Shown here: piece by piece, positions 54,419 through 63,310 of the stretch
Layout of the letters: each line of letters opens with the position of its first letter
Position numbering within the stretch: position 1 is the first letter of the stretch
Source: Donghicola tyrosinivorans
GTDB taxonomy: Bacteria > Pseudomonadota > Alphaproteobacteria > Rhodobacterales > Rhodobacteraceae
Length of the DNA: 64,000 nucleotides
NCBI RefSeq assembly: GCF_003003355.1
Contig: NZ_PVTQ01000005.1
Location: 237,034 to 301,033, forward strand
Direction: 5' to 3'
The notes under the pieces: generated by a model
Told to the model about the DNA's origin: nothing
What the model saw: only the letters and a program-made list of their open reading frames with translations
Database searches by the model: none
Program-made: the position numbers and the translations under genes

Positions 54419-55809
54419 AGGTCATCTTTACCTTAAGCGCTATGGCGCTGCTGGTCGCATGTGCCGACACCCAGACCGTCCGTGACGCATCCGATCCGCA
54501 GGCAGGCTTTGCAGCCGTGTCCGAAGGGACGCAACGATCCGCTGGCGCTGATGCGGCCTGGGCGCAGACCGCAGCCGATGTTGCTGCCATTGAAGCACGG
54601 GCCAAGGCGCTGGTCGTGGGCAAAACCATTGGACCGGACACCGCCGTGCAGGTTGCCTTGATGAACAACCGCGGCCTGCAAGCAGCCTATGCTGATCTTG
54701 GCCTGTCCGCCGCCGATCTGTGGGAAACCGCGCTGGGACCACGGCCAAGCCTTGAGTTGTCCCTGAACAGCACATCCGAAGCCGGACTGGTGCAATCTTT
54801 GGAAGCCTCAGTGACGGGGGCCATCCTTGATCTGGCAACCCGAAAGTCGCGCACACACATTGCCCAGACACAATTCCGGCAGGCGCAGCTTGAGGCCTTG
54901 TCCGAAACCTTGGCACTGGCCGCCGAGACCCGCCGTGCATGGATTGATGCAGTGGCAGCGTTCGAGGCCTCATCGCTGATCGGACAGGCCCAAGAGACTG
55001 CCGAGGCAGCCTCTGAACTGGCCACTGAGTTGGGGCGAACAGGGGCGATGAACCGGGCCGATCAAGCGCGTGAGCATGTCTTCTCTGCCGAACTGGCCGC
55101 CGAACGTGCCAAGGCACGGCTAGAGGCGCAATTGGCCAAAGAGAAGCTGACCCGCCTCATGGGCCTTTATGGCGATAGCGCGGGCTACTTCGTGCCGGAC
55201 CGCCTGCCCTCTCTGCCGGCCCGCCAACCAGAAAGCAGCACGGCAGAAACGCTGGCGCTACAGCACCGCACTGACCTTGCCATTGGCAAACTAGAGCTTG
55301 AGGCGATTGCGCAAGAATACCGTCTTAGCACTCAGTTACGCCGGATCGATGGGGCCAATGTCACCGGCGGGGCCGAACTGACGCGCAGCGACGGCGGACA
55401 GACTGATACCGCACGAGTCTTGCAAGTCGGCCTTGATATCCCTCTCTACGACACAACGAAACTGAGCTCTCGGCGGGGCGCACTGGAATACAGCCGCGCC
55501 GCGCATGAACTGGCACAAGCTGCGGTGAATGCGCGGTCCGAGGCGCGCTCGGCCCATGCGGAGGTCACCGGCACATATAGCATCGCGCGGCATTGGCGCG
55601 AAGAGGTCCTGCCCCTGCGGCGGGAAATCGATAACGAAGCGCTGAAATCCTACAACGGAATGCTGACCTCAACCTTCGATCTGATCGCGGATGCCCGCGA
55701 CGGGCTAGAGGCGCAACTGGCCACCGCCGTGTCCAAGGCCGACTACTGGCGCGCCGAAGCCAATCTGAAAACTGTGATCTGGGGTCCCCCCGTCGGAGGT
55801 GACGAATGA
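54415..55809 (+). CDS. TolC-family outer membrane lipoprotein
   Basis: This 464-residue outer-membrane factor has a lipoprotein signal with lipobox LVAC (MKVIFTLSAMALLVACADT) and the long paired coiled coils of TolC/CusC proteins (for example AETRRAWIDAVAAFEASSLI and the matching second repeat AAVNARSEARSAHAEVTG). It would form an exit duct through the outer membrane. Its ATG is preceded by GGGGGGAGG and overlaps the preceding small frame; its stop overlaps the multicopper oxidase start. No RND pump or adaptor gene is in the window. Confidence 0.87.
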   Translation: MKVIFTLSAMALLVACADTQTVRDASDPQAGFAAVSEGTQRSAGADAAWAQTAADVAAIEARAKALVVGKTIGPDTAVQVALMNNRGLQAAYADLGLSAADLWETALGPRPSLELSLNSTSEAGLVQSLEASVTGAILDLATRKSRTHIAQTQFRQAQLEALSETLALAAETRRAWIDAVAAFEASSLIGQAQETAEAASELATELGRTGAMNRADQAREHVFSAELAAERAKARLEAQLAKEKLTRLMGLYGDSAGYFVPDRLPSLPARQPESSTAETLALQHRTDLAIGKLELEAIAQEYRLSTQLRRIDGANVTGGAELTRSDGGQTDTARVLQVGLDIPLYDTTKLSSRRGALEYSRAAHELAQAAVNARSEARSAHAEVTGTYSIARHWREEVLPLRREIDNEALKSYNGMLTSTFDLIADARDGLEAQLATAVSKADYWRAEANLKTVIWGPPVGGDE

Positions 55810-57161
55810 ACCGTCGTCAGTTGCTGGCCGGTGGCGCGGGGGCGTTATTGGCCTCGGCCGCCGCTGCTGAAACCCGCTTTCGCGATCTACCCGAGGCTGC
55901 CTTTGCGAACAGCCCCGACACACAGGTGCCGGAACGGCCCACGCAAGGGCTTGAGTATAATCCGGTTGTGACCCTGAACGGTTGGTCCCTGCCGTGGCGC
56001 ATGAATGGCAACGTAAAAGAGTTCCACCTTGTGGCCGAGCCCGTCGAACGCATCATGGCCGATGGCATGATAGCGCGCCTTTGGGGCTATAACGGCCAGT
56101 CTACCGGCCCCACCATTGAGGCGGTCGAGGGCGAGCGGGTACGCATCTATGTCACCAACCGCCTACCCGAACACACCACCGTCCATTGGCACGGGCTGAT
56201 CCTGCCTTCGGGCATGGATGGTGTCGGCGGCCTGTCGCATCACGCGATCCCGCCGGGGAAAACCTTCGTGTATGAGTTTGACCTGACCAAGTCCGGCACC
56301 TTCATGTACCACCCTCACGCGGATGAGATGGTGCAGATGGCGATGGGCATGATGGGGCTTTTCATTGTGCATCCCCGCGATCCCGCCTTCATGCCCGTGG
56401 ACAGGGACTTTGCCTTTCTGCTTGCCGCCTATGACATCGACCCCGGCACCTATGTCCCGCGTGTGGCCGAGATGACCAACTTCAACATGTGGACATGGAA
56501 CAGCCGCGTCTTCCCAAACATCGACTCTCTGGTGGTGAACAAGGGGGACCGCGTGCGGGTCCGGTGTGGAAACCTGACCATAACCAACCACCCGATCCAC
56601 ATGCATGGTTATCACTTCGAGGTCACCGGCACTGACGGCGGCTGGGTACCCCAGTCCGCCCGCTGGCCCGAGGTCTCGATCGACATTCCGGTTGGCGCCA
56701 TGCGCGCCTATGAGTTCGATGCGGTGCATGAAGGGGATTGGGCGATCCACTGTCACAAATCGCACCACACGATGAACGCCATGGGACATGATCTGCCGAC
56801 CTTCATCGGCGCGGACAAAGCCAAGCTGACCCAGATGATCCGCCGGCAGCAGCCGGGACACATGCCTATGGGCACCGCAGGCATGGCCGACATGGGCGAG
56901 ATGTCCATGGAACTGCCCGACAACACCGTGCCGATGATGACCGGCTGGGGCCCCTACGGTCCGCTGGAGATGGGCGGCATGTTCTCGGTCGTGAAGGTCC
57001 GCGAAGGCATCGCGCGGGACGATTACTCGGACCCCGGCTGGTATCAGAACCCACCCGGCACGCAGGCTTGGGAATGGACGGGCGAGCTGCCCGAAGAACT
57101 ACGCCAAACCAACGCCGAAACCGTCATCATCCCCAAAAGCCACCTGAACCACAGTCACTAA
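55806..57161 (+). CDS. Multicopper oxidase
   Basis: This 451-residue periplasmic oxidase has a Tat-like signal (MNRRQLLAGGAGALLASAAAA). Copper ligands are in HWHGLILPSGMDG (about residue 122), MYHPHADE (about residue 165), HPIHMHGYHFEV (about residue 264) and HCHKSHHTM with the type 1 Cys (about residue 315), so all four copper atoms can be bound. It probably oxidises Cu(I) or phenolic substrates. A Met-rich stretch (HMPMGTAGMADMGEMSMEL) near residue 360 fits copper handling. It overlaps the TolC-type gene by 4 bp. Confidence 0.93.
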   Translation: MNRRQLLAGGAGALLASAAAAETRFRDLPEAAFANSPDTQVPERPTQGLEYNPVVTLNGWSLPWRMNGNVKEFHLVAEPVERIMADGMIARLWGYNGQSTGPTIEAVEGERVRIYVTNRLPEHTTVHWHGLILPSGMDGVGGLSHHAIPPGKTFVYEFDLTKSGTFMYHPHADEMVQMAMGMMGLFIVHPRDPAFMPVDRDFAFLLAAYDIDPGTYVPRVAEMTNFNMWTWNSRVFPNIDSLVVNKGDRVRVRCGNLTITNHPIHMHGYHFEVTGTDGGWVPQSARWPEVSIDIPVGAMRAYEFDAVHEGDWAIHCHKSHHTMNAMGHDLPTFIGADKAKLTQMIRRQQPGHMPMGTAGMADMGEMSMELPDNTVPMMTGWGPYGPLEMGGMFSVVKVREGIARDDYSDPGWYQNPPGTQAWEWTGELPEELRQTNAETVIIPKSHLNHSH

Positions 57162-57202
57162 TCCTGCGCCCATCTAGGGCCGATCCCCGAAAGGAAAGAC
57201 AC

Positions 57203-57505
57203 GTGAACACCCTCAAAGCACTGGCTATTGCCGTTGCCACCATCACCCTGCCCGCCTCTGCCGTACTGGCCGAAAGCAGCATGGGGATGCCGATGAGCCA
57301 CGGCACCATCACCAAGATCGATGCCAAGTGGAAAAAGGTCACCATTGACCACGGCCCGCTTGAGAACCTCGACATGCCGGCGATGAAGATGGTCTTTGAC
57401 TACACCGACGGCATGATGGACGGCATGGCAGAAGGCGCAAAGGTTGCCTTTGTTGCGGACCGGTTGAACGGCAAGCTGACCGCGACCGAGATCACGTCTG
57501 AGTGA
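57203..57505 (+). CDS. CusF-like periplasmic copper-binding protein
   Basis: This 100-residue protein starts at a GTG with AAAGGAAAG upstream. A signal peptide (ending VLAES) precedes a small beta barrel of the CusF type: HGTITKIDAKWKKVTIDHGP (Trp and His near the metal site) and LDMPAMKMVFDYTDG with the two Met ligands. It should shuttle Cu(I) in the periplasm. It follows the multicopper oxidase by 41 bp. Confidence 0.87.
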   Translation: MNTLKALAIAVATITLPASAVLAESSMGMPMSHGTITKIDAKWKKVTIDHGPLENLDMPAMKMVFDYTDGMMDGMAEGAKVAFVADRLNGKLTATEITSE

Positions 57506-57604
57506 GCATCGGGCCTTAGTGCCATTGGTTTGCGCCGGATCACGGTTTATCGCCCCGGTCCGGCGCAGGGTTGAGTCATCACAGACAGACCGAAGGAGGT
57601 CGCT

Positions 57605-57901
57605 ATGAAATGGTTCGCAATTCCACTGATTTTCCTCGCAGGTCCGGCGCTGGCCGACCGTGGCGAATATTACGGCCACATGATGGACGGCTACGGCGTC
57701 GGGATGATGTTCGGCCCCGTTCTGTGGCTGATCGTGTTAGGGCTGGTGGTGGCTGGCGTGGTCTGGTTCATCCGGCAGCCGGGCAACAGCGCCACCCCGA
57801 AGAGCGCCGGTGACGCAATGGCCGAGTTAGACATGCGTCTGGCACGGGGCGACATCGACCCTGAGGATTATGCCGCCCGCAAAAAGCTATTGGCGGAGTA
57901 A
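57605..57901 (+). CDS. SHOCT-domain membrane protein
   Basis: This 98-residue protein has a signal peptide (MKWFAIPLIFLAGPALA), a Gly/Met-rich segment (MMDGYGVGMMFG), one membrane helix (VLWLIVLGLVVAGVVWFI) and a C-terminal SHOCT domain (ELDMRLARGDIDPEDYAARK). Such proteins are common in metal-resistance clusters with unknown roles. It ends at a strong two-sided terminator. Confidence 0.85.
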   Translation: MKWFAIPLIFLAGPALADRGEYYGHMMDGYGVGMMFGPVLWLIVLGLVVAGVVWFIRQPGNSATPKSAGDAMAELDMRLARGDIDPEDYAARKKLLAE

Positions 57902-57917
57902 ACCGCCAAGAATTGGA

Positions 57918-57950
57918 CGCGCCCCACCGCAAGATGGGGCGCGGTTTCTT
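57918..57950 (+). terminator. Terminator between the SHOCT gene and cytochrome c'
   Basis: CGCGCCCC and GGGGCGCG arms with a ten-base loop, then GTTTCTT. It can also serve the convergent cytochrome c' gene. Confidence 0.82.
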
Positions 57951-58383
57951 ATTCGCGGTACTTCGAATGGCAGGCCTTGCAGGTGCCACCGATTTTGCCC
58001 AACGCGGGCGCAAGGTCGGCCTCTGTGGTGATCGATCCGATCAGCGCCTCAGTGGCGATTTCGGTATCCGATGCCAGCTTGGCAAAGTCGTCCCATTGCT
58101 GCCAGATGATTGGCAGGGCCTCGGATTTCGGATCCTCGGCTTGGGTTTCGAACATAGGCGCGATTTGCGCTGCCTGCGCTGCGACCTCGGTCAAGGCAGC
58201 GTTGGCCGCTGCGGCATCAAAAGCCGTCTGACCCTTTGCCATCGAACCGACGATCTTCATCTGGTCGCCGATCGTTTTCATGACCTCCATGCGGGCCATG
58301 ACATCCTTGTTCTTGACGCCTCCATGGGCCAATGCCGCGGTCCCGAGGGCGATCAAGGTAACTGCGATAGTTGCTTTTTTCAT
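57949..58383 (-). CDS. Cytochrome c prime family protein
   Basis: This 144-residue periplasmic haem protein has a signal peptide (MKKATIAVTLIALGTAALA) and a four-helix bundle ending in the haem-binding CKACHSKYRE. Cytochromes c' bind NO and CO and may protect against nitrosative stress or handle metals. The start at 58383 has GAGGAAAC upstream. It is convergent with the copper operon and may be induced with it. Confidence 0.88.
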   Translation of the reverse strand: MKKATIAVTLIALGTAALAHGGVKNKDVMARMEVMKTIGDQMKIVGSMAKGQTAFDAAAANAALTEVAAQAAQIAPMFETQAEDPKSEALPIIWQQWDDFAKLASDTEIATEALIGSITTEADLAPALGKIGGTCKACHSKYRE

Positions 58384-58618
58384 GAGGTTTCCTCGTCGTA
58401 TTCTGTGTAATGCTTTAAGTGGTTTGCCAAAGGCCGCGTGGGCCAAGATGCGACCACACAGCCGCCATTTTCTGGCAGCGTTGATTGTGAATGCGCTCTG
58501 GACCGGATGATCTGGCGCATAGATCCCGTTGAGATCAAATAACCATCAGCCACGACAATCAATACCGCGTGCACAGAGCAATATTCCTCCGCTTTCCGGG
58601 CTGATGAAGGTCAAAAGC

Positions 58619-58993
58619 TCAGGTTCGGGGCGGTGGTAGATCGTGATCAGGGCTATGGTCCGGTCCTGTTTCCGAGGTCGGCAAAGCGTGCCGCGCCCGC
58701 AGGCTGAGCGGATTGAAAAGGCTGGTCACCGGCGGCAGCATCGCTAGAACAACGCTGTTCATGTGATGGCAGTCTGGCACCGCCCCCTCTGAGACATCTT
58801 CGTGAAGACCGTCAGAGCATTCCGCGCAGGCATCCACTGCAGTGCTATGGTGATCAGGAATGGCGGCCATCACATCCGGGACCGAGGCCAGAATAAGGCC
58901 GAGGCCAAGCAACAAGACAAAGACGGAAGACACAGCAAAGCGCAGCATCGCTGATGCGCGCGCCTTCTTTGGCCCTCTTCCCAGTCCGCTCAA
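58619..58993 (-). CDS. Small Cys/His-rich membrane-anchored protein
   Basis: This 124-residue protein has one N-terminal membrane helix or signal (RFAVSSVFVLLLGLGLILASV) followed by DACAECSDGLHEDVSE, then VPDCHHMNS, and a Pro/His-rich C-terminus (GPDHSPDHDLPPP). The arrangement resembles small metal-related proteins at the other end of the copper island (53790). No family is assigned. It is the last gene in the island before the AT-rich spacer. Confidence 0.55.
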   Translation of the reverse strand: MSGLGRGPKKARASAMLRFAVSSVFVLLLGLGLILASVPDVMAAIPDHHSTAVDACAECSDGLHEDVSEGAVPDCHHMNSVVLAMLPPVTSLFNPLSLRARHALPTSETGPDHSPDHDLPPPRT

Positions 58994-59143
58994 CCTGCCA
59001 CTCCCTATGGGCGAAATATCACCCTTTCAGAAGCTTATACGCGAAGAGCGCGCCGCCTCATAGGCCCAATGCCGATCCATCGGAGCCCGCGTTCAAGCCC
59101 CCCAGACAAGGCGCAAAACCGAAACGGGGCCCAACGCAGTATC

Positions 59144-59413
59144 TCAATGGGGAAGCGTTTCTTTTCCCACGCGCCTGTAATTGACGAACGAGTTGGCGCT
59201 CATCACCACAAAGAAGCTGTCCATGTCGATCAAGACAAATCCGCGCTCGAACAGTGCGCGAGCAAGGGCCGTCCGGTCTTCGGGATAAAGCCGCTTGCGC
59301 CCCATCATGTCTCTCACAAGTTTTTCGGGAATTCTGTATCGCCCTGACGCCTTCCCGCCGAAAGGCACCGCGTAAAGTTCCTGTAGTTGCTTGGCTACGT
59401 CATCGTGTTGCAT
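59144..59413 (-). CDS. Unknown 89-residue protein, possible regulator of the mgtE operon
   Basis: I do not recognise this protein (MQHDDVAKQLQELYAVPFGG; then RYRIPEKLVRDMMGRKRLYPE, EDRTALARALFERGFVLIDM, DSFFVVMSANSFVNYRRVGK). It is soluble, basic, with a pattern of helices that could include a DNA-binding motif and a C-terminal strand pair. The ATG at 59413 is used; an in-frame ATG at 59425 is possible. It is divergent from mgtE and lies immediately beside a perfect 24-bp palindrome, which suggests autoregulation. Base composition is AT-richer than its neighbours. Confidence 0.6.
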   Translation of the reverse strand: MQHDDVAKQLQELYAVPFGGKASGRYRIPEKLVRDMMGRKRLYPEDRTALARALFERGFVLIDMDSFFVVMSANSFVNYRRVGKETLPH

Positions 59414-59428
59414 CGTCAAATCCAAAAT

Positions 59429-59468
59429 ATTTTTTGTCTATAGACAAAAAATTTCTGTCTATGTAAAG
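59429..59468. promoter_or_regulatory. 24-bp palindrome plus partial copy, divergent operator between 59144 gene and mgtE
   Basis: Positions 59429-59452 are a perfect palindrome with core TTTTGTCTATAGACAAAA. A partial copy (CTGTCTATGTAAAG, 59455-59468) follows directly. They lie 16 bp before the minus-strand start at 59413 and 27-66 bp before the mgtE start, the position of an operator controlling both genes. Confidence 0.7.
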
Positions 59469-59494
59469 CGGATAAAGGAAATTGATGGTGGAAT

Positions 59495-60865
59495 ATGCTA
59501 GACCAAGACAACTTCACTGAAGCACGTGACATCGGGGCAGACCTGCGCGCAGCGATTGCCGCCGGTGATGCAGAGCGCATTGCAGCGCTTTTGGACCCGT
59601 TGCCGTACAGCGAGGCGTTGCGGGAGTTTCTGGCGTTGCCTCCTGAGGCGCGCGACGACGTTCTAAAACTGGTCCCCGTAGAACTGGCCGCAGACCTGAT
59701 CGAAGAAGCGCCCTACGAGATGGCCGCCGAACTGGTCGAGCGTCTGGAGCCCGAACGGGCCGCCGAGATTCTCGAAGAGCTAGACTCGGACGTGCAGGCG
59801 GACGTCATCGGCGAAATGGATGCCGAAGATGCCGAGGCCGTCCTTTCCGAAATGGATGCTGAGGACGCGGCAGATGTGCGCCGTCTGGCGGCCTACGAGG
59901 ATGACACCGCCGGTGGTCTGATGATGACTGAGGTGTTCCAGTTCTCGGACAAGGACACCGTCGGCAAGGTTCTGCGTGCGCTGGCATCGGATGACGAAGA
60001 TTTCGAGCGTTACCGCGGTCAGCACCCCTACATCGTAGATGATGCAGGCGTACCTGTGGGCGTGGTTTCGCTGCGCGGTTTGCTAACGGCAAAGCGTAGT
60101 TCTAATCTTACAGAGATCATGGTCACTCCTCTGACTGTGCCCGTCGACATGCCGCTGGAGAAGCTTGAGGACATTTTCAACGACTATCCGTTCCTTGGCG
60201 TTCCTGTTGTTGACGCTGACGGCCTGCTGGTTGGGGTCATTTCACGGTCTGCGGTTGCCGATGCGGTTCTGGAGCGTAGCGAAAGCGAAAGCCTTAAACG
60301 TCAAGGTGTGGTGGGCGACGAACTGCGCTCGATGCCGACATGGCTTCGGTCCCGCCGCAGGTTTGCTTGGCTGTCCGCCAACATCGTCCTGAACATCGTC
60401 GCGGCCAGTGTCATCTCTGCCTACGAGGATACCCTCTCGGCGGTCATCGCACTGGCGGTCTTTCTGCCGATGGTCTCGGACATGTCAGGCTGTTCAGGAA
60501 ACCAGGCGGTTGGTGTCACCATGCGTGAACTCAGCCTTGGCCTTGTCCGGCCAATGGATGCCTTCCGCGTCTGGCTGAAGGAAATCTCGGTCGGGGTCAT
60601 CAACGGGATCGCGCTTGGCGTGCTGATTGGAGTCGTCGCCTGGGTCTGGAAGGGCAACCCTGCCCTTGGTCTGGTTATCGGCGCCGCTTTGGCACTGAAC
60701 ACCATGCTGGCTGTTTCCATCGGCGGGGTCGTCCCGCTATTGCTCAAGCGCCTTGGCCAAGACCCTGCTGCCGCCAGTGGCCCGCTGCTGACGACCGTCA
60801 CCGACATGGCCGGGTTCTTCTTTGTGCTTAGCTTTGCAACCCTGATGATGCCGTGGTTGATCTGA
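59495..60865 (+). CDS. mgtE: Magnesium transporter MgtE
   Basis: MgtE is a Mg2+ channel gated by internal magnesium. The 456-residue protein has the cytoplasmic N domain (about residues 25-135: LEELDSDVQADVIGEMDAED), two CBS domains (about 140-265), a plug helix and five membrane segments (about 290-456: NQAVGVTMRELSLGLV with conserved residues). It is full length. It leads a four-gene operon in which each start overlaps the previous stop, with a protease-like, a RimK-like and an M14 gene. Confidence 0.95.
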   Translation: MLDQDNFTEARDIGADLRAAIAAGDAERIAALLDPLPYSEALREFLALPPEARDDVLKLVPVELAADLIEEAPYEMAAELVERLEPERAAEILEELDSDVQADVIGEMDAEDAEAVLSEMDAEDAADVRRLAAYEDDTAGGLMMTEVFQFSDKDTVGKVLRALASDDEDFERYRGQHPYIVDDAGVPVGVVSLRGLLTAKRSSNLTEIMVTPLTVPVDMPLEKLEDIFNDYPFLGVPVVDADGLLVGVISRSAVADAVLERSESESLKRQGVVGDELRSMPTWLRSRRRFAWLSANIVLNIVAASVISAYEDTLSAVIALAVFLPMVSDMSGCSGNQAVGVTMRELSLGLVRPMDAFRVWLKEISVGVINGIALGVLIGVVAWVWKGNPALGLVIGAALALNTMLAVSIGGVVPLLLKRLGQDPAAASGPLLTTVTDMAGFFFVLSFATLMMPWLI

Positions 60866-61365
60866 TGGCCAGAACCTCTACGCATAGCCCCGCAAAGGCA
60901 CCGTCGGTCGCGCTGTTTGGCTGGATGGAGTACATCGGTCTGCCCGAACTTGGTCTGGATCATGTCAAAGCCAAGCTGGACACAGGCGCACGCACATCTG
61001 CCATCCACGCCGAGAACATCAAGCTCTTCGAGCGCGATGGCATCGAGTGGGTGCGCTTTCAGACGCTGCCCGATTGGGACAATCCGAATGTCGGGTTCCG
61101 CACGGTCGAAGCGCCGGTCGTCCACAGCCGCGAGATCAAAAACACAAGCGGCATCCCCGAAGAACGTCTGGTCGTGAGAACGAAGGCACGTTTCGGCAAA
61201 CGGTCGTGGATGATCGACGTCTCGCTGGCCGACAGAAACAACATGACCTTCCCGATGATCATCGGACGCACGGCGCTGAAAAACCATGCCGTTGCCGTTC
61301 ACACCCGCAAGACATTTCTGGTCTCAGAAAGGCCGCCCTATTCGACAGGAAAGGAAAACCAATGA
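60865..61365 (+). CDS. Retropepsin-like 'ATP-dependent zinc protease' family protein (COG4067/RimB type)
   Basis: This 166-residue soluble protein belongs to the family long called ATP-dependent zinc protease, now thought to have a retropepsin-like fold. The active-site-like Asp lies in [16 protein letters not shown] (about residue 37). A later [16 protein letters not shown] matches the second half of the fold. Members are frequently encoded beside RimK, where one is named RimB. It starts within the mgtE stop (TGATG) and ends overlapping the rimK start (ATGA). Confidence 0.87.
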   Translation: MARTSTHSPAKAPSVALFGWMEYIGLPELGLDHVKAKLDTGARTSAIHAENIKLFERDGIEWVRFQTLPDWDNPNVGFRTVEAPVVHSREIKNTSGIPEERLVVRTKARFGKRSWMIDVSLADRNNMTFPMIIGRTALKNHAVAVHTRKTFLVSERPPYSTGKENQ

Positions 61366-62267
61366 AAATTGCAATGCTTGCCAGAAACGCAAAGCTTTAT
61401 TCGCACCAGCGCCTGAAGGAAGCCGCCGAGCAACGCGGCCACCAGCTTGATATTATCGACACACTGCGCTGCTACATGAACATCGCGTCGCGTCGGCCCG
61501 AGGTCTACTACAATGGGGCAAAGCTTGAAGGCTACGACGCGGTTATTCCGCGGATCGGCGCGTCGGTCACTTTCTACGGTACAGCCGTGCTGCGCCAGTT
61601 CGAAATGATGGGCGTTTATCCGTTGAACGAAAGCGTTGCGATCGGGCGGTCCCGCGACAAGCTGCGCTCGATGCAGTTGATGGCGCGCGATGGCATCGGC
61701 CTGCCCGTGACCACCTTTGCACATGACGCCAAGCAGACGGAAGAAGTCCTGAAACTTGCCGGTGAAGCGCCGCTGGTGATCAAGCTGCTTGAAGGGACAC
61801 AAGGTCTGGGCGTGGTTCTTGCGGACACCAACCGTTCCGCCAAATCCGTGTTCGAGGCATTCCGTGCGACCAACACCAACATCCTGATCCAAGAATTCAT
61901 CAAGGAAGCAGGCGGCACCGACATCCGTGCCATCGTCGTTGGCGGCAAGGTCATCGCAGCCATGAAACGCACCGGCGCCGAGGGCGAGTTCCGTTCCAAC
62001 CTGCATCGCGGCGGATCGGCGCAGGTCGTCAAGCTTAGCTCGGAAGAGCGGGCCACGGCCATTCGCGCGGCGAAATCCATGGGCCTGAACGCCTGCGGCG
62101 TAGACATGCTGCGCGCCAACCATGGTCCGGTCATCATGGAAGTGAACTCTTCGCCGGGTCTTGAGGGCGTAGAAAAGGCAACCGGTCTGGATATTGCCGG
62201 CAAGATGATCGAGTTCCTTGAAAAGAACCACTCGACCGGCAGCACCCGCACCAAGGGCCGCGGTTAA
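61362..62267 (+). CDS. rimK: RimK-type ATP-grasp alpha-L-glutamate ligase
   Basis: RimK adds glutamates by peptide bonds, in E. coli to the C-terminus of ribosomal protein S6. The 301-residue protein begins [20 protein letters not shown], has the ATP-grasp core ([19 protein letters not shown], then [20 protein letters not shown]) and the Mg-binding [13 protein letters not shown] near residue 262. It matches the E. coli length. Its target here is not known. It overlaps the protease gene by 4 bp and the M14 gene by 1 bp (TAATG). Confidence 0.93.
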   Translation: MKIAMLARNAKLYSHQRLKEAAEQRGHQLDIIDTLRCYMNIASRRPEVYYNGAKLEGYDAVIPRIGASVTFYGTAVLRQFEMMGVYPLNESVAIGRSRDKLRSMQLMARDGIGLPVTTFAHDAKQTEEVLKLAGEAPLVIKLLEGTQGLGVVLADTNRSAKSVFEAFRATNTNILIQEFIKEAGGTDIRAIVVGGKVIAAMKRTGAEGEFRSNLHRGGSAQVVKLSSEERATAIRAAKSMGLNACGVDMLRANHGPVIMEVNSSPGLEGVEKATGLDIAGKMIEFLEKNHSTGSTRTKGRG

Positions 62268-63310
62268 TGGCGAAAGTCAAAGCCTTCAGGCTCGCCGATC
62301 AGGACATTGCACCGGGAAACCGCAAGACTGTGGATATTCCGGTCAGTGTCCTGTCGGACCACACGCCGATTTCGATGTCCGTGCATGTGGTGCACGGCAA
62401 GTCACCGGGCCCAGTCGTTTTCATCAGCGGCGGCATTCATGGTGACGAAGTCATCGGTGTCGAAATCATCCGGCGGGTTCTGGCGTCAAAGTCCCTTAAA
62501 TCTCTGAAAGGGACTTTGCTGGCGGTGCCTATCGTCAACGCCTATGGCTTGATCAACCACTCGCGCTATTTGCCGGACCGCCGTGACCTGAACCGCTGCT
62601 TTCCGGGCAGCGAGACAGGCTCACTGGCGGCACGACTGGCAAACCGCTTTTTGACCGAAGTGGTGACCCGCGCCGATCTGGGCATTGACCTGCACTCTGC
62701 GGCCATTCACCGTACGAACTACCCTCAGGTCCGCATTTCGCCCGGCGACGACAAAATGCAAGAGCTTGCCGAAGTCTTTGGTGCCCCTGTGGTGATGAAA
62801 TCCCAACTGCGCGAAGGCTCTTTGAGGCATGCCGCACAGATCATCGACAAACCTGTCCTGCTTTTCGAAGGCGGTGAAGGGCTGCGCTTTGACGAGTTCA
62901 CAATCCGTGCAGGGGTTGCAGGCGTTCTTCGCGTACTGAACCATCAAGGTATGATTTCGCGCCGCGGGGTCGCCAAACCGAAGGGAGCGCCGCAGTTTTG
63001 CCAATCAAGCAAATGGGTCCGCGCCCCGATGGGTGGCCTGCTGCGCGTCTTCAAGGCAGACGGCGCCCTTGTCCGCAAAGGCGAACGCCTTGCGGTCGTG
63101 TCCGATCCATTCGGCGAAAACGAGATGGACGTTCTGGCGCCGTTCTCCGGCATCATCGTTGGCCGCGCCGTCATGCCCATCGTGAACGAGGGCGACGCTG
63201 TGTTCCATATTGGTTGCGTCAAATCCATGAGCGAAGCCGAAGGCGCTTTCGAAGATTTGGAAAGCCAACTGGAAGATGATCCGATGTTCGATGAAGACGA
63301 GATTATCTGA
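62267..63310 (+). CDS. M14-family deacylase (succinylglutamate desuccinylase/aspartoacylase type)
   Basis: This 347-residue zinc hydrolase of the AstE/AspA type has the zinc ligands in GGIHGDEVIG (about residue 59) and DLHSAAIHR (about residue 145), and a Glu-containing LFEGGEGLRF (about residue 205). The C-terminal beta domain (from about 250) includes MGGLLRVFKADGALVRKGER, a lipoyl-like hairpin seen in this subfamily, and an acidic tail. It could remove acyl or glutamyl groups, opposing RimK. It is the last gene of the mgtE operon. Confidence 0.9.
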   Translation: MAKVKAFRLADQDIAPGNRKTVDIPVSVLSDHTPISMSVHVVHGKSPGPVVFISGGIHGDEVIGVEIIRRVLASKSLKSLKGTLLAVPIVNAYGLINHSRYLPDRRDLNRCFPGSETGSLAARLANRFLTEVVTRADLGIDLHSAAIHRTNYPQVRISPGDDKMQELAEVFGAPVVMKSQLREGSLRHAAQIIDKPVLLFEGGEGLRFDEFTIRAGVAGVLRVLNHQGMISRRGVAKPKGAPQFCQSSKWVRAPMGGLLRVFKADGALVRKGERLAVVSDPFGENEMDVLAPFSGIIVGRAVMPIVNEGDAVFHIGCVKSMSEAEGAFEDLESQLEDDPMFDEDEII

